Origin: Pestalotiopsis fici W106-1
Lineage: Eukaryota > Ascomycota > Sordariomycetes > Amphisphaeriales > Sporocadaceae
Assembly: GCF_000516985.1 (NCBI RefSeq)
Contig: NW_006917095.1
Span: 3,484,942-3,548,941, forward strand
DNA length: 64,000 bases
Direction of reading: 5' to 3'
In this document: in pieces, positions 12,368 to 25,299 of the stretch
Numbering within the stretch: the stretch's first letter is position 1
How the letters are laid out: each line of letters begins with the position of its first letter
Program-made: the position numbers and the translations under genes
The notes under the pieces: model-generated
Database searches by the model: none
What the model was told of the DNA's origin: nothing
The model's input: the letters and a program-made list of their open reading frames with translations, nothing else

Positions 12368-13103
12368 CTGTCGATTACTACTAGCCCAAGCAGATGGACA
12401 ATTGTTACCCACTACACGCCAGAAGACAGCTATGTATGTAAATGGTACGAGGTTTGGATATAGAAAGGATCGATCGGATGGATGCACGCTATTTTACATG
12501 CACGAGGGAATAATGTGCATAAGGTACTCTGTAGCAGAGGCAGGTAGGTGTCTACTAGCCCTAGGTATGTACCTGATAGGTAATGCATGTAGGTAATGTA
12601 CAGCGGAGCACACCATAAAAGAAAGACGTTTAGACACTTGTCCAGCGGTGAAGTTGGTGGACCGTTGAGCGACAGCGGATCGAGACAGACTTGAACGCCG
12701 TGACCCCTCGAATAGCGGGCGACTAATTCGCCTAGGCACCTTACGTACATTGGCTACCGTATATTACTCAACCACCTACACCCTGACTATCACGAGGTTT
12801 TGAGTGGGTAAAAAAAGATGGAAGGGGAGAAAAAAAAACCAGTCTCGCAGGCGACTTACTTGACCACTCCCAATGCCTGTCTGCATCAAAGCGTCGAGGC
12901 ACACCATATACTATGGAGCGTAAGAAAGAGAGAGACAGAGATCTGCTAGTCAGTGGCTGCATGGCGCATCTGCACGACAAATCTCATTGGGGATTCTCGG
13001 TCGTAATGACCCGATCTCTTCAAAGCACGATCCTTTAGTAGATGCCCAGGTGAGCTGGGGTGAGATATGAGAGCATCAAGACTATGAAAGAAAAGAAAAC
13101 ACA

Positions 13104-13134
13104 CAAATACACACGCACACACGCGCGCGCGCGC
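13104..13134. repeat. (CA)n-(CG)n alternating tract
   Basis: Alternating purine-pyrimidine run ending in about seven CG steps (13122-13134), a sequence type that can adopt Z-DNA. Confidence 0.85.
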
Positions 13135-13427
13135 AAAAAGCAATACAAATGACAATTGATTAGAGACATCAATATCCGTCAGCTCAATAGTTCCAAGGAA
13201 CTTACAGCCAAAGGGGGGGAGGATGGGGAAGATTCAACGTGGGAATTAAATAAAAGAAAGAAAGAAAGAAAAACAGATATCGTTGCTAATGCTACCAAGC
13301 TTGTCCACAACTAGTAACAGCATGCAATAACCCACCAGCCAAGTACATATGTCAAAAGGATACGTGTACCTATGTACTGCAGTAGTACCGTGTAGTGGTA
13401 GTGAAAGAGAGCATGTCTAAAAGGCTA

Positions 13428-13450
13428 CCTATCTACTAGTAGTAGATAGG
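13428..13450. repeat. Inverted repeat, 11-bp arms with 1-nt spacer
   Basis: Arms CCTATCTACTA and TAGTAGATAGG are perfect reverse complements. Confidence 0.9.
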
Positions 13451-13667
13451 CGGGCCATGACGGTATACCTGTTCCGACTCTTTCTTGCTTGCTCCGCACA
13501 CACACACACACCCACACACCCCATCGATTTCAGTGTGGGCGATCGGCAAATCCCTGCGCAGCTCAACCAGCCTGTTGGTATTCTCGCTGGGATGTGTCTG
13601 GCTGAGGGACCCTGTCTCTTTCGTGCTGTCAGCTCGCGGGACCTATTCCGGCGGTGGGTTTCTTTGA

Positions 13668-13712
13668 TTACTACTACATATTACTACTGCTACTACTACT
13701 ACTACTACTACA
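13668..13712. repeat. (TAC)n microsatellite
   Basis: Imperfect run of TAC/CTA units with two interruptions. Confidence 0.85.
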
Positions 13713-14929
13713 AGAGAAGAGAAGGGCGAACATGTTTCTCCTTGGGTGGCGATGGGTATTCGTAATTTCTAACATGCTAGTCTTGGGAGAGAGGAGGGTA
13801 TTCTACAGGTAGGGTAAATGTAGGCAAATCAGATGTACAGAGAGTAATGGCAATCTCGTTTACCCTGTGCTGCCATGGAATAAATCTTGCTAGCACTGCA
13901 TGCACAGATAATTATTAGCCTTGACCCAAGGAACCCGGAACAGATTCTTTCATCCATGATGGATAGTTACAGGCAGACATTTTGATTTCGGTACAGTAAA
14001 TAATAAGAGAGAGAAAAAAAAGACCTAGATTACACACTAATTATCCACTTATATGTTGGGATAATTTATGCTTCGAATTCTAGAACGAAAACTGCCTTTC
14101 AACTATAAGCTATTACTATAACTAAGGCCTAGGACAGCGCCATAGAAGGGAGCTGCGCGTGAACCTTGGGTTAACTGTACCCGTGTCTAGGGCAGTGACT
14201 AGGTTGGGGTACTACTCTGTTTTTGCAGTGCGTGTCTGTCTGTTCATTCCCGTCATGCCAGATCTGACTTGAGAGGTACATGAGTTTCTACCGTCTCTGC
14301 TGGCAATTGCCATAAACTGCATGTTCTGTATACCTGTTTGCCACGCATTTGGCATGCCCATATATGCATATAGTCCATCGGTTTGTCAAGGCAGGTATTG
14401 GGTATTAGAATCCCTCCAATGTCTCTCTGTCGTCTTTTTTTTTTCCCCTCCTTCTTTTTCATCCCCATCTGATGCAGATTCATATGGCGGACCAGCAGGT
14501 ACAAGTGCGTAACCGGGGCAATGAATGGGAATAAACACACTTGCAAAAAAGCCAACACAAGAAATCTCGTGTCATGGCTCTGCATAAGGGGCAGTTGATT
14601 CGGCCGGATGGCCATTTCGCGATCTGAAGCCGCATCATGCAAGCTGCAAGGCAAGCACTGGCCAGGGATCACTGGTGAGACATTGCTATGAACTGGCTAT
14701 GTGGCTTCCTCTGTGCACCACCCACCTACTCTAGGGGGCTAATATGGCAGGGTTAACAGTGGTAGCTGGGCAGAGCTGGCGCTGCTTTCATGAACAAGTA
14801 AAAGCAAGATAGTGGGTGGTGGTGGTTGTGGGAGCGAGGGCTGCGGGCGCAATGCTCTATCTCCGCTCCTTTGATTCCTCCGCTCCCCGTCACGTCGGCG
14901 CGCCGTTTCCAGCTGGATGGGAACACTGT

Positions 14930-14964
14930 GGGCGGCGGCGGCGACGGCGACGACGACGACGACG
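14930..14964. repeat. (GGC)n-(GAC)n microsatellite
   Basis: GGC repeats pass into GAC/ACG repeats. The tract makes poly-Arg, poly-Gly or poly-Asp in different frames, which explains the open frames around it. Confidence 0.85.
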
Positions 14965-15639
14965 CCTTGTCCCATCTCCTTATCCAAGTATGTCGAGCTG
15001 AAAAGCCATTGTCTTCCTGGCGCCAGCTAGCAATTATTGTTGATTGGGTGTTTGCGATATGTCAATGCCCTCCTTTCCCCTCCCCCTGCCCTGCCCTGCC
15101 CTGTCCTTCCCTTCCCAAGCATCTACCTACTACGTATTGACCCAACCAGGGTATTCCAATCTCTACACATCTACATGCGCATACGGAATACAGCCAACAG
15201 CAACGCTTGCACGCCACTGGCAGGCATGCAACTACCTAGCTCAACGTTGTCGCCGTCTGATCGACGTGCGTCGGGCAAGTCGGCGACGTTGGAAAGGGAA
15301 GGGGGGGTGGAGGGGTGGACAGGGGGCCTTGTTTTCGATTTGGTTTGCATCAATCGGTCTTTTCACCTTTGTCTGTTATCGGTACGGTCGGTTCCTTCAG
15401 GTCCAAGTAAACGTCTTGCTACATACCACCTACCTCTACCTAGCAGCCAATCTCCATGTCTCTTCAGCTGTCTGTGTATGCTCAGAATCTCAATCTACTG
15501 AGCCATGTATCCAAGCAAACAGACACACGACATATCAGAGTTGTGCGCTACCTAACCTAGGCCTCGCCCCGGCGCGTCGATACTTGCCTTTGGATGGTTA
15601 AGCAGAGCGATTCAAGCGAGACAACAGGCGTCCACTAAC

Positions 15640-15673
15640 ACACAGACACACACGCGCGCGCGCGCGCGCACAC
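15640..15673. repeat. (CA)n-(CG)8 alternating tract
   Basis: CA repeats lead into about eight uninterrupted CG steps at 15653-15669, then CA again. Strong Z-DNA-type sequence. Confidence 0.9.
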
Positions 15674-16238
15674 TCTCTATATTTCTCTTTCTCTGTCTCT
15701 CACTGGATACATGTGGTTTACCTCCTTAAATTGTTTTTTTTTTTCATTCTCGATATTCAGCAGTCCAAATTCAATTTTTGTTTTTTCATTTTGAGTCCTG
15801 TATTTCCAGTAGTGCAACTAAACTAGTCCATCCACCATTCAACGGTAGCTTTCCCTATATCTCCTACTTGGCGTAGTGTACCTAGATGCGCCCCCCATCT
15901 CTTCCCACCCAATCCTCAGCCAGAACGGCACCATGTATAGATGAACCCTGTGAGTGAGCACTTGTATACCGGCATGGATGGGGATGAGTGAATGACATAT
16001 TTGACACCACGAACTATGTACCTTGCAACCTGGCGAATGGCCTACTACTTTACCCTCGGATGAACCTATCGCTACCAATCTCATACGTACGTTTGCAAAG
16101 GAGTAAACCTCGTCACAAGGCTGCTGATCAACGACCTTCTGGTGGCTACAGGCTCGTGGATCCGTGGCGGGGAGCCTCGTACCCTTTCAAAGTCCTATTT
16201 GCTATTACTCCATCTATGTGTTGGAGTATCGGGGAATT

Positions 16239-16257
16239 GGGGGGGGGGGGGGGGGGG
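16239..16257. repeat. G19 homopolymer
   Basis: Nineteen consecutive G. The length may be unreliable because homopolymers are error-prone. Confidence 0.85.
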
Positions 16258-17524
16258 TGCGGGTTTAGTATGTCATGACAAATAGCTTCAAGGCGTCGAC
16301 AAGCCCCAAAACGTGCAGTTCGTAAAATTGATGGTTGCTCATTTGAGTCAAGGACGGCGATGGTGATATGATGATGATAATCGTGACAGTGGTCGAGATG
16401 GTGTGTTGCTGCTTGTTGTTAGTGGCATCATCTCTCATCTTCTCTTGTCCGCCAAACAGGGCCCTATTCCCTGGGGAGACCAATGAAGGGCTAATTCATG
16501 GCCAAGAGCATGTTTCTCTCTCTCTCTCTGGGTCATCGTTTAATTAATCAGTATGGATCATGTCAAATCCGGCAGCCGTTGCTGAACCGTACGTAATTGG
16601 CAACTATCGGCAGACTAACGACAGCTGAATCAACCTTGTTTTATTGGAAGATCGTTGCCGAATCGCCATAGGGTCAAATGTTCAGTAATCCTGTGAAGGA
16701 AAACCCATCTAGGGCCCCCCCTCCAGATCCCCCTTGCCAGCGATTAGGAACCCCCCCCCCAATTCCTTCCCCATGCCGACGGGCAGTCAATCATGCACGA
16801 CAAAAACCAGCGAGTAACCAATGATATACTGTGCAAGAGATGTTTCGTTGCATTGTAGTATTTGATCCATCCACTACATGCATCTCAGTATTAAGGCACG
16901 GGAAGGGAGTTTGCCGGGTGGGGATCTTTCTTCTTTCGAATCCCCGGAAATTCGCAGCATTTGACAGTAGAACACAGATGGAGACTAGATCTCCTGTTTG
17001 CCTATTGTTTAGATATGTGATAAACCTTGATGAGAGAAGCAAGACCTAGACAAGGGAGACGAACGGATTTTGGGCAAGGCAGTCGTGGCGTTTTTTCTTC
17101 TCTTCTCTCCTAAAAATTAATTAAATAAATCTATAAATGAATAAAAGCAACCGACCAAACGGAAAAAAAAAAAAAAACGTGATGCCAAGCTCGACAGCAC
17201 TGTCATTGTTTGTAGCGCGACACAACCGGGAACAAGATATGGATGTCCTGGCTTCATGACTCGCAGACTTTCCTGGCTGTCATGGTTGCGTCGATTCATT
17301 GCTGTTCCTCCCTAGGTCCCAATTTCCAAGGTGCACCGCGTTTATTTCCACCAAACCCATCTCACTCACACATGGGTATCTAGCTATCCCATCCTTACCG
17401 CGCTATCTGACCAACCAACGCTACCTACTGTACTGTGCCGAGAGGGAGAGAGGGACAAAGGCAGAATGAGATCGTTGCTGCATGTCTCCGGTGCTACGAT
17501 GGGAGTAGTTTTCGAGTAGCCTGC

Positions 17525-17624
17525 NNNNNNNNNNNNNNNNNNNNNNNNNNNNNNNNNNNNNNNNNNNNNNNNNNNNNNNNNNNNNNNNNNNNNNNNNNNN
17601 NNNNNNNNNNNNNNNNNNNNNNNN
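17525..17624. other. Assembly gap, 100 N
   Basis: Exactly 100 N, a conventional placeholder for a gap of unknown size. Open frames crossing it are not meaningful. Confidence 0.98.
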
Positions 17625-19439
17625 ACCTATCCCAATCCTGTCATCAATAGTGCCTGCGGTGCGTTGCGGCGGCTATGATATGATCCGCACAGTAATGAGA
17701 CTCCCGACCGACGATGTTCATTCCCCAGTTTGGGCGCCGCCTCTTTGCCCTCGTGGCAGGTCAGTCCGTCCATGCCTAGTGACAAACCATGTTGTAAGTT
17801 AGGCAGGTACTTACCTGGTCTGGTCCAGTTGTCAAGTTTGTCGGCCGTTCGTGATCAAACATTGAGCGTCAAGAAAAATAAAATAAAAGGATAACGCCGC
17901 TGATCGGGTTTCGCGCCCTACAATGAGACGTCAAATGTACCTTACATATCCTGAAGCATACCCATGAGAATAGGAATAATTGGAACGGAAAAAAAAAAAA
18001 AAAAAAGGGAGTGACAAATGGGAAGCATTGACAAAGGGAAGGGAAAAAGGTTTGCAGCACTTTGCATCTGGTTCACGCAGCCCAGTCGCTGCCAGAGGTT
18101 TTATTTTGATTTCAGTTATGCCACTTTGAGTTATCTATTACATGTTGCTGTGCTGCCATGTATGCAATGTATATTGGATATGCACAAACGTAGCCCGCCA
18201 TATCACCATGTTTGAGTTTCATTTTTTTTAACCCACCTGTGTATTATTCCAGTCACGATGACAACAAGCAATAACCTGTAGAAGAGCGGCCTCGAGGACT
18301 CACTCAAGACAGTACCGTACATCAAAAATGTCCAACTCGGTCGTCGGAAGTGACTGACAGCTGTGTCGACCTCCAGAATGACCCCGGCCGCCCTCATCGT
18401 CTAGGGCTTAAATCTTGTTTCCTTTCTTTTCCATCCATTCTTTCTTTTTCACCACTTCCCGTTCCTATTCAATCTCGGCGCTCGATTTGACAGGCGTCAG
18501 ACAGGCGAACCGATGAATAGAGTAGATTAGAGACAGGCCAGTCGGTGCAACCAAAACAATGGACATCTGAAGTCGACGATGGCGACAAACAAGAAGTCCT
18601 TTTGAACCCGGTAGCACTAGACGACTGTCCAGTCAAAGAGAACGGGGCATCCTGGGCCCCGAGAAAAAAAAAAGGGATCGCCCAGATTTGCATGGGGATG
18701 CTGATCCGTCGTGCCGGCTCCGGCGGGCTGCACACAAGAATCTAACCGTCCAACGCTCGCCCATCGACCTGTTCCCTGTTGATGATCCCCCAGCGCGTTC
18801 ACCCAGCTGGTAAGTAGCGTACATCATGTACCGCGGTACCATCACGGCTTCGTACGGGTATTCCGCGCAGACCTTGTCAATCCTCCATCGTCACCTTGAT
18901 CCCCCCCCCCCAATAGACACACACGCGCACATACACAGGCACAAGCACATACACACTTGAATGCACTGCGCTAGACGACAGACAGCTTTACCACCCAGGC
19001 AGGATATAGGCACGCAGTAGTTGTATTATACTAGACATGTAGCCAGGGGGGGGGTCAAATTTTTGGAGGAAAACGCCGAGCTGGTTTGATTTACCAAACT
19101 GCGACTCGACACTACTAGCAAGTGAGAGAGGCCCATAATCAATGCTGTATGTGCCTACTTTGCAGTAGGTCTCACTCCTTGACCCATACGAAGAAGGTGA
19201 AAGGGCTGAAGCGAGTACGTAGTGGGGTACCTGTCTAGGTAGAGAAAGGTACAAGGTGGGTGGGCCGTCGTGCTACGGTCGCCGAACTATGGGAGATCTG
19301 CAATGGCAGATCTCCCCTGTGCCGTACTATTGTTTCCGAGATGCGACCAACGTGAACCACGGACCATCTTTTTTCTTCTCTTGTGTGTGTGTGCTGTAGC
19401 AAAGTACCGACTCGTCGACTCTAGGTATCCCCTTTCTCT

Positions 19440-19476
<37 letters not shown>

Positions 19477-21536
19477 GCACACACACACATACACTTTCCC
19501 TTTCTTTGGTTGGTTGGTTGATTGGTTCCACCATCACTTGCTACGCCGCTTCTTGCTGAATCTGGTCATCTATTATCCACCCCATGCATCAATGTCAGAC
19601 TGTCTGCATATCTGTAATGCCCAACTTGCACTCGCTCGTGTAATGGATGGGCTTTACTCATTCATGGTCAGGATATCGCTCGTGTTTATTGATTGTTTCC
19701 CTCCCCCAAATTGTAATCTTCTGTCCCCCCCCATCTCCCAAGCCTCTCAGCTTGTAGATGGATGAAGCGTCTATCAATGTATTGTTATAGTATTAGCTGG
19801 AGGGAGCGAGTAAGTGAAAGTTAACCCTTGTTTCACAGCTACTTGGCTTGCTTGGCTATCAGGTAAGGACTGTCTATCAATATACTTCTTCCAAGGCCCC
19901 GTCAGGCGGCCATGGCCTCGAGGTTGTTTTCTCTGCTCAGATCTGGGCGTGATCCGAACCTTGTTTGGGTGCACAATTCTTGTCTCGACCGTTCCCAACG
20001 TCTGCAGTCTGTCGAAGAAACTGGGTCAGAACTAGTCAGTCAGATTGCTTTGACACTGGTGGCCCTACCTAGTGGGAGATAATCCCTGGGCCATCATCTG
20101 GCTGGATCCAACCAAGGGACGGCGCGGAGAGACAAAATACCACATGGTAACCCGCCGCCTGACAGGGAGTAGTGAGTGCCTAATCAAGCCAGTCAAGTCC
20201 GTAGTGTATACGATTTGTAGGTGGTCCATACCAAGAAAGTAGTAGCAGATGGCTGGATTGCTCGAGACCACCCGGCCGTTAGAATGCAGCGTTGAGCCCG
20301 TCTTTCTTTAGTCTGATGAGATGGAGGGCCTCGGGCCCAAAAACTGGGCATGGCAGGCGCACCGAGCGCAACGCTCGTCGAAAGGTGCTCTACATGTCTA
20401 GTGCGTCTCCCGTAGGGGAGGTGATCAATGTGCACACTACGTAGCACCTAGTAGATCCAAACGTAGGTAGGGTCGGGTTAGTAGACAGGTAGTCTCCAGC
20501 AGCTGGGTTCGTTTGTTCCCTCCTTGCCCTTGCCCCCATCCATACATGGCCATGTCATGGCCCATTACCAACCAAACAGATCCAGGCGGCAGAGACATGC
20601 ACCTGTAACGTGCGCTAGCTCGTCATACGGTGGCTCTCCCAAGAGCATTGCACCGGTGCGTGACGCCGTTCCTTTGTTGGCCTCCACTTGGTCTTCTTTC
20701 TGCGTAAGAGCTTGGGTTCGCCGCCGTCACCACCAGAGAGCAGAGAGAAAGAGAGGGAGAAATGAGAGAGAAAGAGCATGAAAGGGGGTGGATAAACTGT
20801 AGTGTCTGGGCCCAGACACCTGGATCATCCAATTTGATGTTTTCCTAATTGCTCGAGTATCCTTGAGAAAATCCGCGGGTAGCACGCTATCCAAGGGGGG
20901 AGGCTACGGAATAGAGAAGTGCAAGGGAGGAAAGGAAAGAGAGCAAGTTTCAAGTGCTTGATGAGCTTTGTTGTCGCCCCAAGTTGTTCGTCATAAGCAG
21001 AAGAGGCACGCAAGCAAGCATAGACATGAATGTTAGTTTACTTGTTAAATGAACCACACAAATCGACATTAGTATTACATATCTACAAAGAATTGGCCTC
21101 TGGTCATACAAAAATGTTGAGTGAATACTGTTAGAGTGCAAGTATTCATTCAAGTCCTCCAAGTGGTATCTTGATAACAAATAACAGAAAATTGTGCTGT
21201 CTGGGTTTCAGCGTAAACTTTTTTTTTAAGGGGGTATGCTCCGGAACGAATATTCAAGCCACCATGATCCGTCCTATTATCGCCTGCTCCTCAGTCCAGC
21301 AGGAAGACAAGTGGTATAATGATATATGCAATCCCCGTTACTCCAGTGCAAAACCGTAATGCATGGGCTGTGAAGACAAAGGAAATGAATACAGAGACAG
21401 CGAGAGAATGAGACTCATCCGCAATTGCATGTAAACAAAACAAAACAAGAATAAAAAAAATTCTAGCCTAGAAGGCTGAACCGAAAAATCAAAAAACGCC
21501 TGAAACACCATGGCTTAATGATATACCAAACAATAC
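17625..21536. other. Gene-poor region 3' of the flbD-like gene
   Basis: No coding region could be supported in these 3.9 kb. It includes an A18 run near 17989-18006, a C run at 18901-18911 and a TC/CA microsatellite. Frames such as 18469-18735 (-) and 19270-19521 (+) show no family features. Confidence 0.5.
19441..19490. repeat. (TC)n-(CA)n compound microsatellite
   Basis: About eleven TC units followed by about thirteen CA units with one G interruption. Confidence 0.9.
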
Positions 21537-22643
21537 TTAAGACAAAAGATTGCCCAACTTCATCTTCATCTTTGAGTCGTGGGCCGATAATGTGGTCGGG
21601 GCCGGGTCTGGATTGGGATGCATGCGAGTGTTCGTGTCACACATGGCCCAGTCCCCACGATCCCTCGAGCTCGAGGGAGAACGAGGTCCCGTCTGATATG
21701 AGTACGTCCGAGGAACTTGTTGGGATGAGAGCGGCATGGTGCCGGGAGAGCTCGGAGCCGTCAAGAGGTGTGAGCCTCTATCCAGGGCGTCTCTGATGGG
21801 TGGCAGTTGTTGCCAGTGTGCCGACTCCTCGCGCGCAAAATACCCCGAGGGTGAAGGCTGGGCCGGGTACAAGCGAGATTCCCGGGGCACGCACAGCGGC
21901 GGCAGGTGCGCGTCCGAAGTGTGGCTCGTGGGGGATCCGGCATAGCTTGAGCCTGCTTCTGACATGTCGGCCTCACCAACAGGAGACTGGGAGTCGTCTT
22001 GGCTCCACCGGCTGAATGGACGTGATCCTGGGTATTGTCCGTTGCCGCCAGTCCACGAATCTGTCGGTGATGGGAGGGCGGCGGCGGCGGCGGCAGCATG
22101 ATTGCTGTCGTGATAGTACATTGGACGATGTAACTGCTCAATCGGTGGGCGCGGCGGCTGTGGCTGATGTTGACGGTGAAGGGGCGAGTATGGTTCAGTC
22201 GGTTGCATATGCGTACGGTATGGCGAGTACCTGTATGATTCGTTTGAATCGTAGGATGATCGTCTTTTGCTGGAACGTTGGTCGTGGCGTCTGCGTCTGT
22301 TCTGGCTTCCGTTCCACCAGTTCTTGACGGCATTGTCGCTTCGGTTGTGTAGGCGACGAGCAATCTCGGCCCATCGCTTGCCGAGAGTGGCCACCAGATG
22401 CTCAATGAGCTCTCCTTCTTCCGCCGAGATGGGCTCGTGGTTGAGTGTGGGCTTTAGATTTTGGTGATATCTCTCCCGGCACTGTTTGGCTGACCTAGTT
22501 TGAAGCATGCTGGAGACCTTGACCCAGTTTGAGGCACCGTTTTGGGTAACCAAGTTCATGAGCAAAGTGTCCTCCGCTTGGGACCATGGTCCTCTCCTCT
22601 GGTGGTCCATTGTTGGATCGTTCATTGTCGGGTCGTGTTCCAT
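21537..22643 (-). CDS. flbD: FlbD/RCA-1-like Myb transcription factor
   Basis: Single exon, 368 residues. The chosen ATG at 22643 (MEHDPTMNDP) has A at -3 and G at +4; the frame continues upstream only to a non-ATG codon. ATGs at 22625 and 22610 are alternatives. Two Myb repeats occupy residues about 16-64 and 66-116: R2 with W20, W40 and Y59 in place of the third Trp, R3 with W91 and W109-W110. The linker between them (QCRERYHQNLKP, LNHEPISAEEG) and the end (RSDNAVKNWWNGS) match the FlbD/RCA-1 family of filamentous ascomycetes. FlbD acts in the nucleus to start conidiophore development in Aspergillus; RCA-1 is the Neurospora counterpart. After a basic stretch (residues 114-130) the protein is Pro/Ser/His/Gln-rich and disordered, ending in a short conserved-looking tail (KMKMKLGNLLS). 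It stands alone in about 24 kb of gene-poor DNA. Confidence 0.93.
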   Translation of the reverse strand: MEHDPTMNDPTMDHQRRGPWSQAEDTLLMNLVTQNGASNWVKVSSMLQTRSAKQCRERYHQNLKPTLNHEPISAEEGELIEHLVATLGKRWAEIARRLHNRSDNAVKNWWNGSQNRRRRHDQRSSKRRSSYDSNESYRYSPYRTHMQPTEPYSPLHRQHQPQPPRPPIEQLHRPMYYHDSNHAAAAAAALPSPTDSWTGGNGQYPGSRPFSRWSQDDSQSPVGEADMSEAGSSYAGSPTSHTSDAHLPPLCVPRESRLYPAQPSPSGYFAREESAHWQQLPPIRDALDRGSHLLTAPSSPGTMPLSSQQVPRTYSYQTGPRSPSSSRDRGDWAMCDTNTRMHPNPDPAPTTLSAHDSKMKMKLGNLLS

Positions 22644-23449
22644 TCTGGGGTCGTTCCCTACGACGAGTGGGTGGGTGGTTGTATCTGGCTGGTTTTCCCC
22701 TGGTTGGTGTACAATATCAATTGCTCTTGGAATGAAGTTCCTCTCGTCTCTATCCCCCAAGTCCAGGACCAGGACCAACTTTGGTTGGAGGAAGAACTGT
22801 CTAGTATGGGCACGTAGATCAAGACGGTTTATTCGATCTTTTCTTCGTCTCCCGTTGGACCTTTTTTAATGTCTATATGTTGAGCTCCCCTCTATCACAC
22901 CTTTTTATGTTTGCTGTACTCGCGAAATCGAACAAGCCTAGGCCAGATGAGATGTGGTGTGGGTGTATGATGAGAGGCGGATGAAGTAACCAGAGAGGGC
23001 ACAACCAGGCTGGGATGAAGAATACCTGGGTGTATGGTGCGACTTGCGTCCAGCACAGGAGTTATTAGGTGACAAGGTGATTTAGTTTGGGGGGAGGGAG
23101 GCGAGGTGAGGTGAAAGCTGGAATCCGTGTGAAGGAGGATATGATGTTCTTTGGGGATTCGGCAAGTCAAGCAGACCGGCAGATGGCAACGATATATAAG
23201 TGCGCAGGTAGTGTCAAGCGGCTGACTTTTGGTGGGAACACTTGAGTAGGTAGAGGCGGAGAAAGATCCATCTACATGGGCATTAAGCTATGTAGCCCAG
23301 GTACCCAAGTAGCGGCGGTAGTGTATGTATGTATGTATGGAAAGACACACGCCTATGGGGCAAAAAGGAAAGGGAAAAAAAAAAAGGACTACTACTTTCA
23401 GGACAAGGCCAACGCTACCGGCGCCTAGTAACTTGGGTAGGCGAAAGTG

Positions 23450-23470
23450 TACCTACCTACTAGGTAGGTA
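23450..23470. repeat. Inverted repeat TACCTACCTA / TAGGTAGGTA
   Basis: Ten-base arms separated by one base, perfect complementarity. Third example of a CCTA/TAGG hairpin in the gene-poor region. Confidence 0.85.
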
Positions 23471-25215
23471 GGTAGACACTGTAGCAGTCAGTAGTGGGCA
23501 TATGGGAAGGACAGGAAAGTATTTTTTTCTTTCTTTCTGGTCCCTCTCCAACGAGAACTCGGTCACTAGTAGTATTATGTCCGGCCAGGAGGCATGAAAA
23601 GTAGTCTTCGTTCGGTACCTACCTTGACCTTACCTTGGGCCATCTAGTATACATGTAGGCAGTAGGTAGGTAGGTACCTGACTGGCAGAAAGGCTCAGCT
23701 AGGTAGAGGGGCTAGAAGCACTGCTCCATCTATTGATTGATTCTGTCTTCAGCCAGGCAGAACAAGGTACAGGAGAATAAGATATACTCTCAGTGGCAGG
23801 CATAAGTATCAGGTAGCCAGGGCGGATGGAAACTCACGTTGCCAAGTGTAGAGAGGAAAGGAAAGCAAGCGACAAGAGAGTGGGAAAGGGAGGCTACGCT
23901 ACTTTGGCAACATACATTGCATGTAGGTATCATGCTTAGACCACAGTAGGTAGTAAGTTGTAGTAGGTAGGTATGTACGTATGTACATTGTATTTCACGG
24001 GCTAGGTACCGATCTACCTCTCGGATCTGCTTATATTTCCAAAGTACCGACCGACCTACGAATACCTGATTATCTGTCAGTCTGTCTCCATAGATCCATC
24101 CCCTTCCCCCATCCATCCATCCACCAATCTACTGCTACTAATGTATCCATAGATCCATGCGCACAGTCGCGATCAATCAGAATCAGGGTGGGACCCAGTG
24201 GGAAAAAAATAAAAAGAGAGAGATCCATGGGAGAGGGCCAAGTCGCAGATCCAGCTAGGGTAGGAAAAAAGTACCGGGGGGAGGGGGGGGATTCCAATCT
24301 TTGATCTCTCTCTTCTTTTTTTTTTAAATATTTTCTTTGGCAGAGACAGATGCTGTGTAGGGGACCCCGGTCGAGCTGGGCGATGGATGAAGATGCAGAC
24401 TCGAAACAACGGCCAGGGCGCTGTAGCCATCATGTATGTATGTATGTAGGTGGGTACGTACCTATGGCATCTTCAAACCCCACCCATTGCGATCTAGACA
24501 CACCCTCCTTTTTACCATCATCACCATCAATCATCATCATCATATCAACTACTATTTTGTGTGCATGTCTGTTATGCATGTATGTATGAATCGAATCAAT
24601 GTAAATGTATGTATGCATTGCCATATATCCATTGTTCAGCTTGCATACAGTATGAGATGCAGTCTATTCAATATCCGCGAGAGGACCTTTTCTTTCTCCT
24701 TTGCGCCCTCCATCATATTACCCCTACAGTCAACACAGTCACCAATTCATCTTGGTTTGCTAATTTTTCCTGTTCGGTTCCCTCCCCTTCTTTTGCAGTG
24801 GGCCGAACATGATTCTACGGCGCTCCGGAGGCTTGGTAGATGTCACGGGCATTTTTCAACACAGTCATGCGGCGCGCCACGATGGGATAATAATATCAAG
24901 AACAATTGCAGCCAACCTGAATGGGACGCCCTGCCACAAGCAAATGCTGGCAAATGGCAAAGAATTATGGCGCCAACCAGCCATGTTTGCTAAGGTCTCT
25001 ACCAAATACAAATACTCAGACGGAGAAATGGTGACGCTGTGCTCTTTCCGGTCCAGTCATGTTCGGGCAAAGAGACTGGCTTCAGCGTTGCAGTTACTTA
25101 GGCCAAATCCGGATCGAATGTGTAGGTAAGGTAGGTAGGTATATATGGACATGGGAAAGCAGCAGCCAACTGGAAGGAAGAAGTGCTCAAACGTTAAGTG
25201 GCGGGGCAACGGGAG

Positions 25216-25299
25216 GAAGAAGAAGAAGCGGAAGAAGAAGAAGCGGAAGAAGAAGAAGCGGAAGAAGAAGAAGCGGAAGAAGAAGAAGCGGAAGAAGAA
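25216..25299. repeat. 15-bp purine minisatellite
   Basis: Five perfect tandem copies of GAAGAAGAAGAAGCG plus a partial sixth. One strand is almost all purine, so no stop codon occurs in several frames; the overlapping open frames rich in Lys/Arg or Phe are artefacts of this. Confidence 0.95.

Larger units (their letters stand above)
9141..17524. other. Long gene-poor region, left part
   Basis: This 8.4-kb stretch ends at an assembly gap. Open frames are short and tend to sit on simple repeats. It holds ACG, TAC, GGC/GAC, CA and CG repeats, a 19-G run at 16239-16257, and two near-perfect inverted repeats made of CCTA/TAGG (12348-12367, 13428-13450). Base composition is ordinary, so it is not RIP-mutated. 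It may hold UTRs, non-coding RNAs or multi-exon genes with very short exons that I cannot see. Confidence 0.5.

Noticed and set aside
21761..22405. 214-codon open frame on the minus strand
   Set aside because: Another frame of the flbD-like gene, whose own frame carries the Myb domain.
22644..22778. N-terminal extension of the flbD-like frame
   Set aside because: It starts at a non-ATG codon; the first in-frame ATG in good context is at 22643 and fits the short N-terminus of the family.
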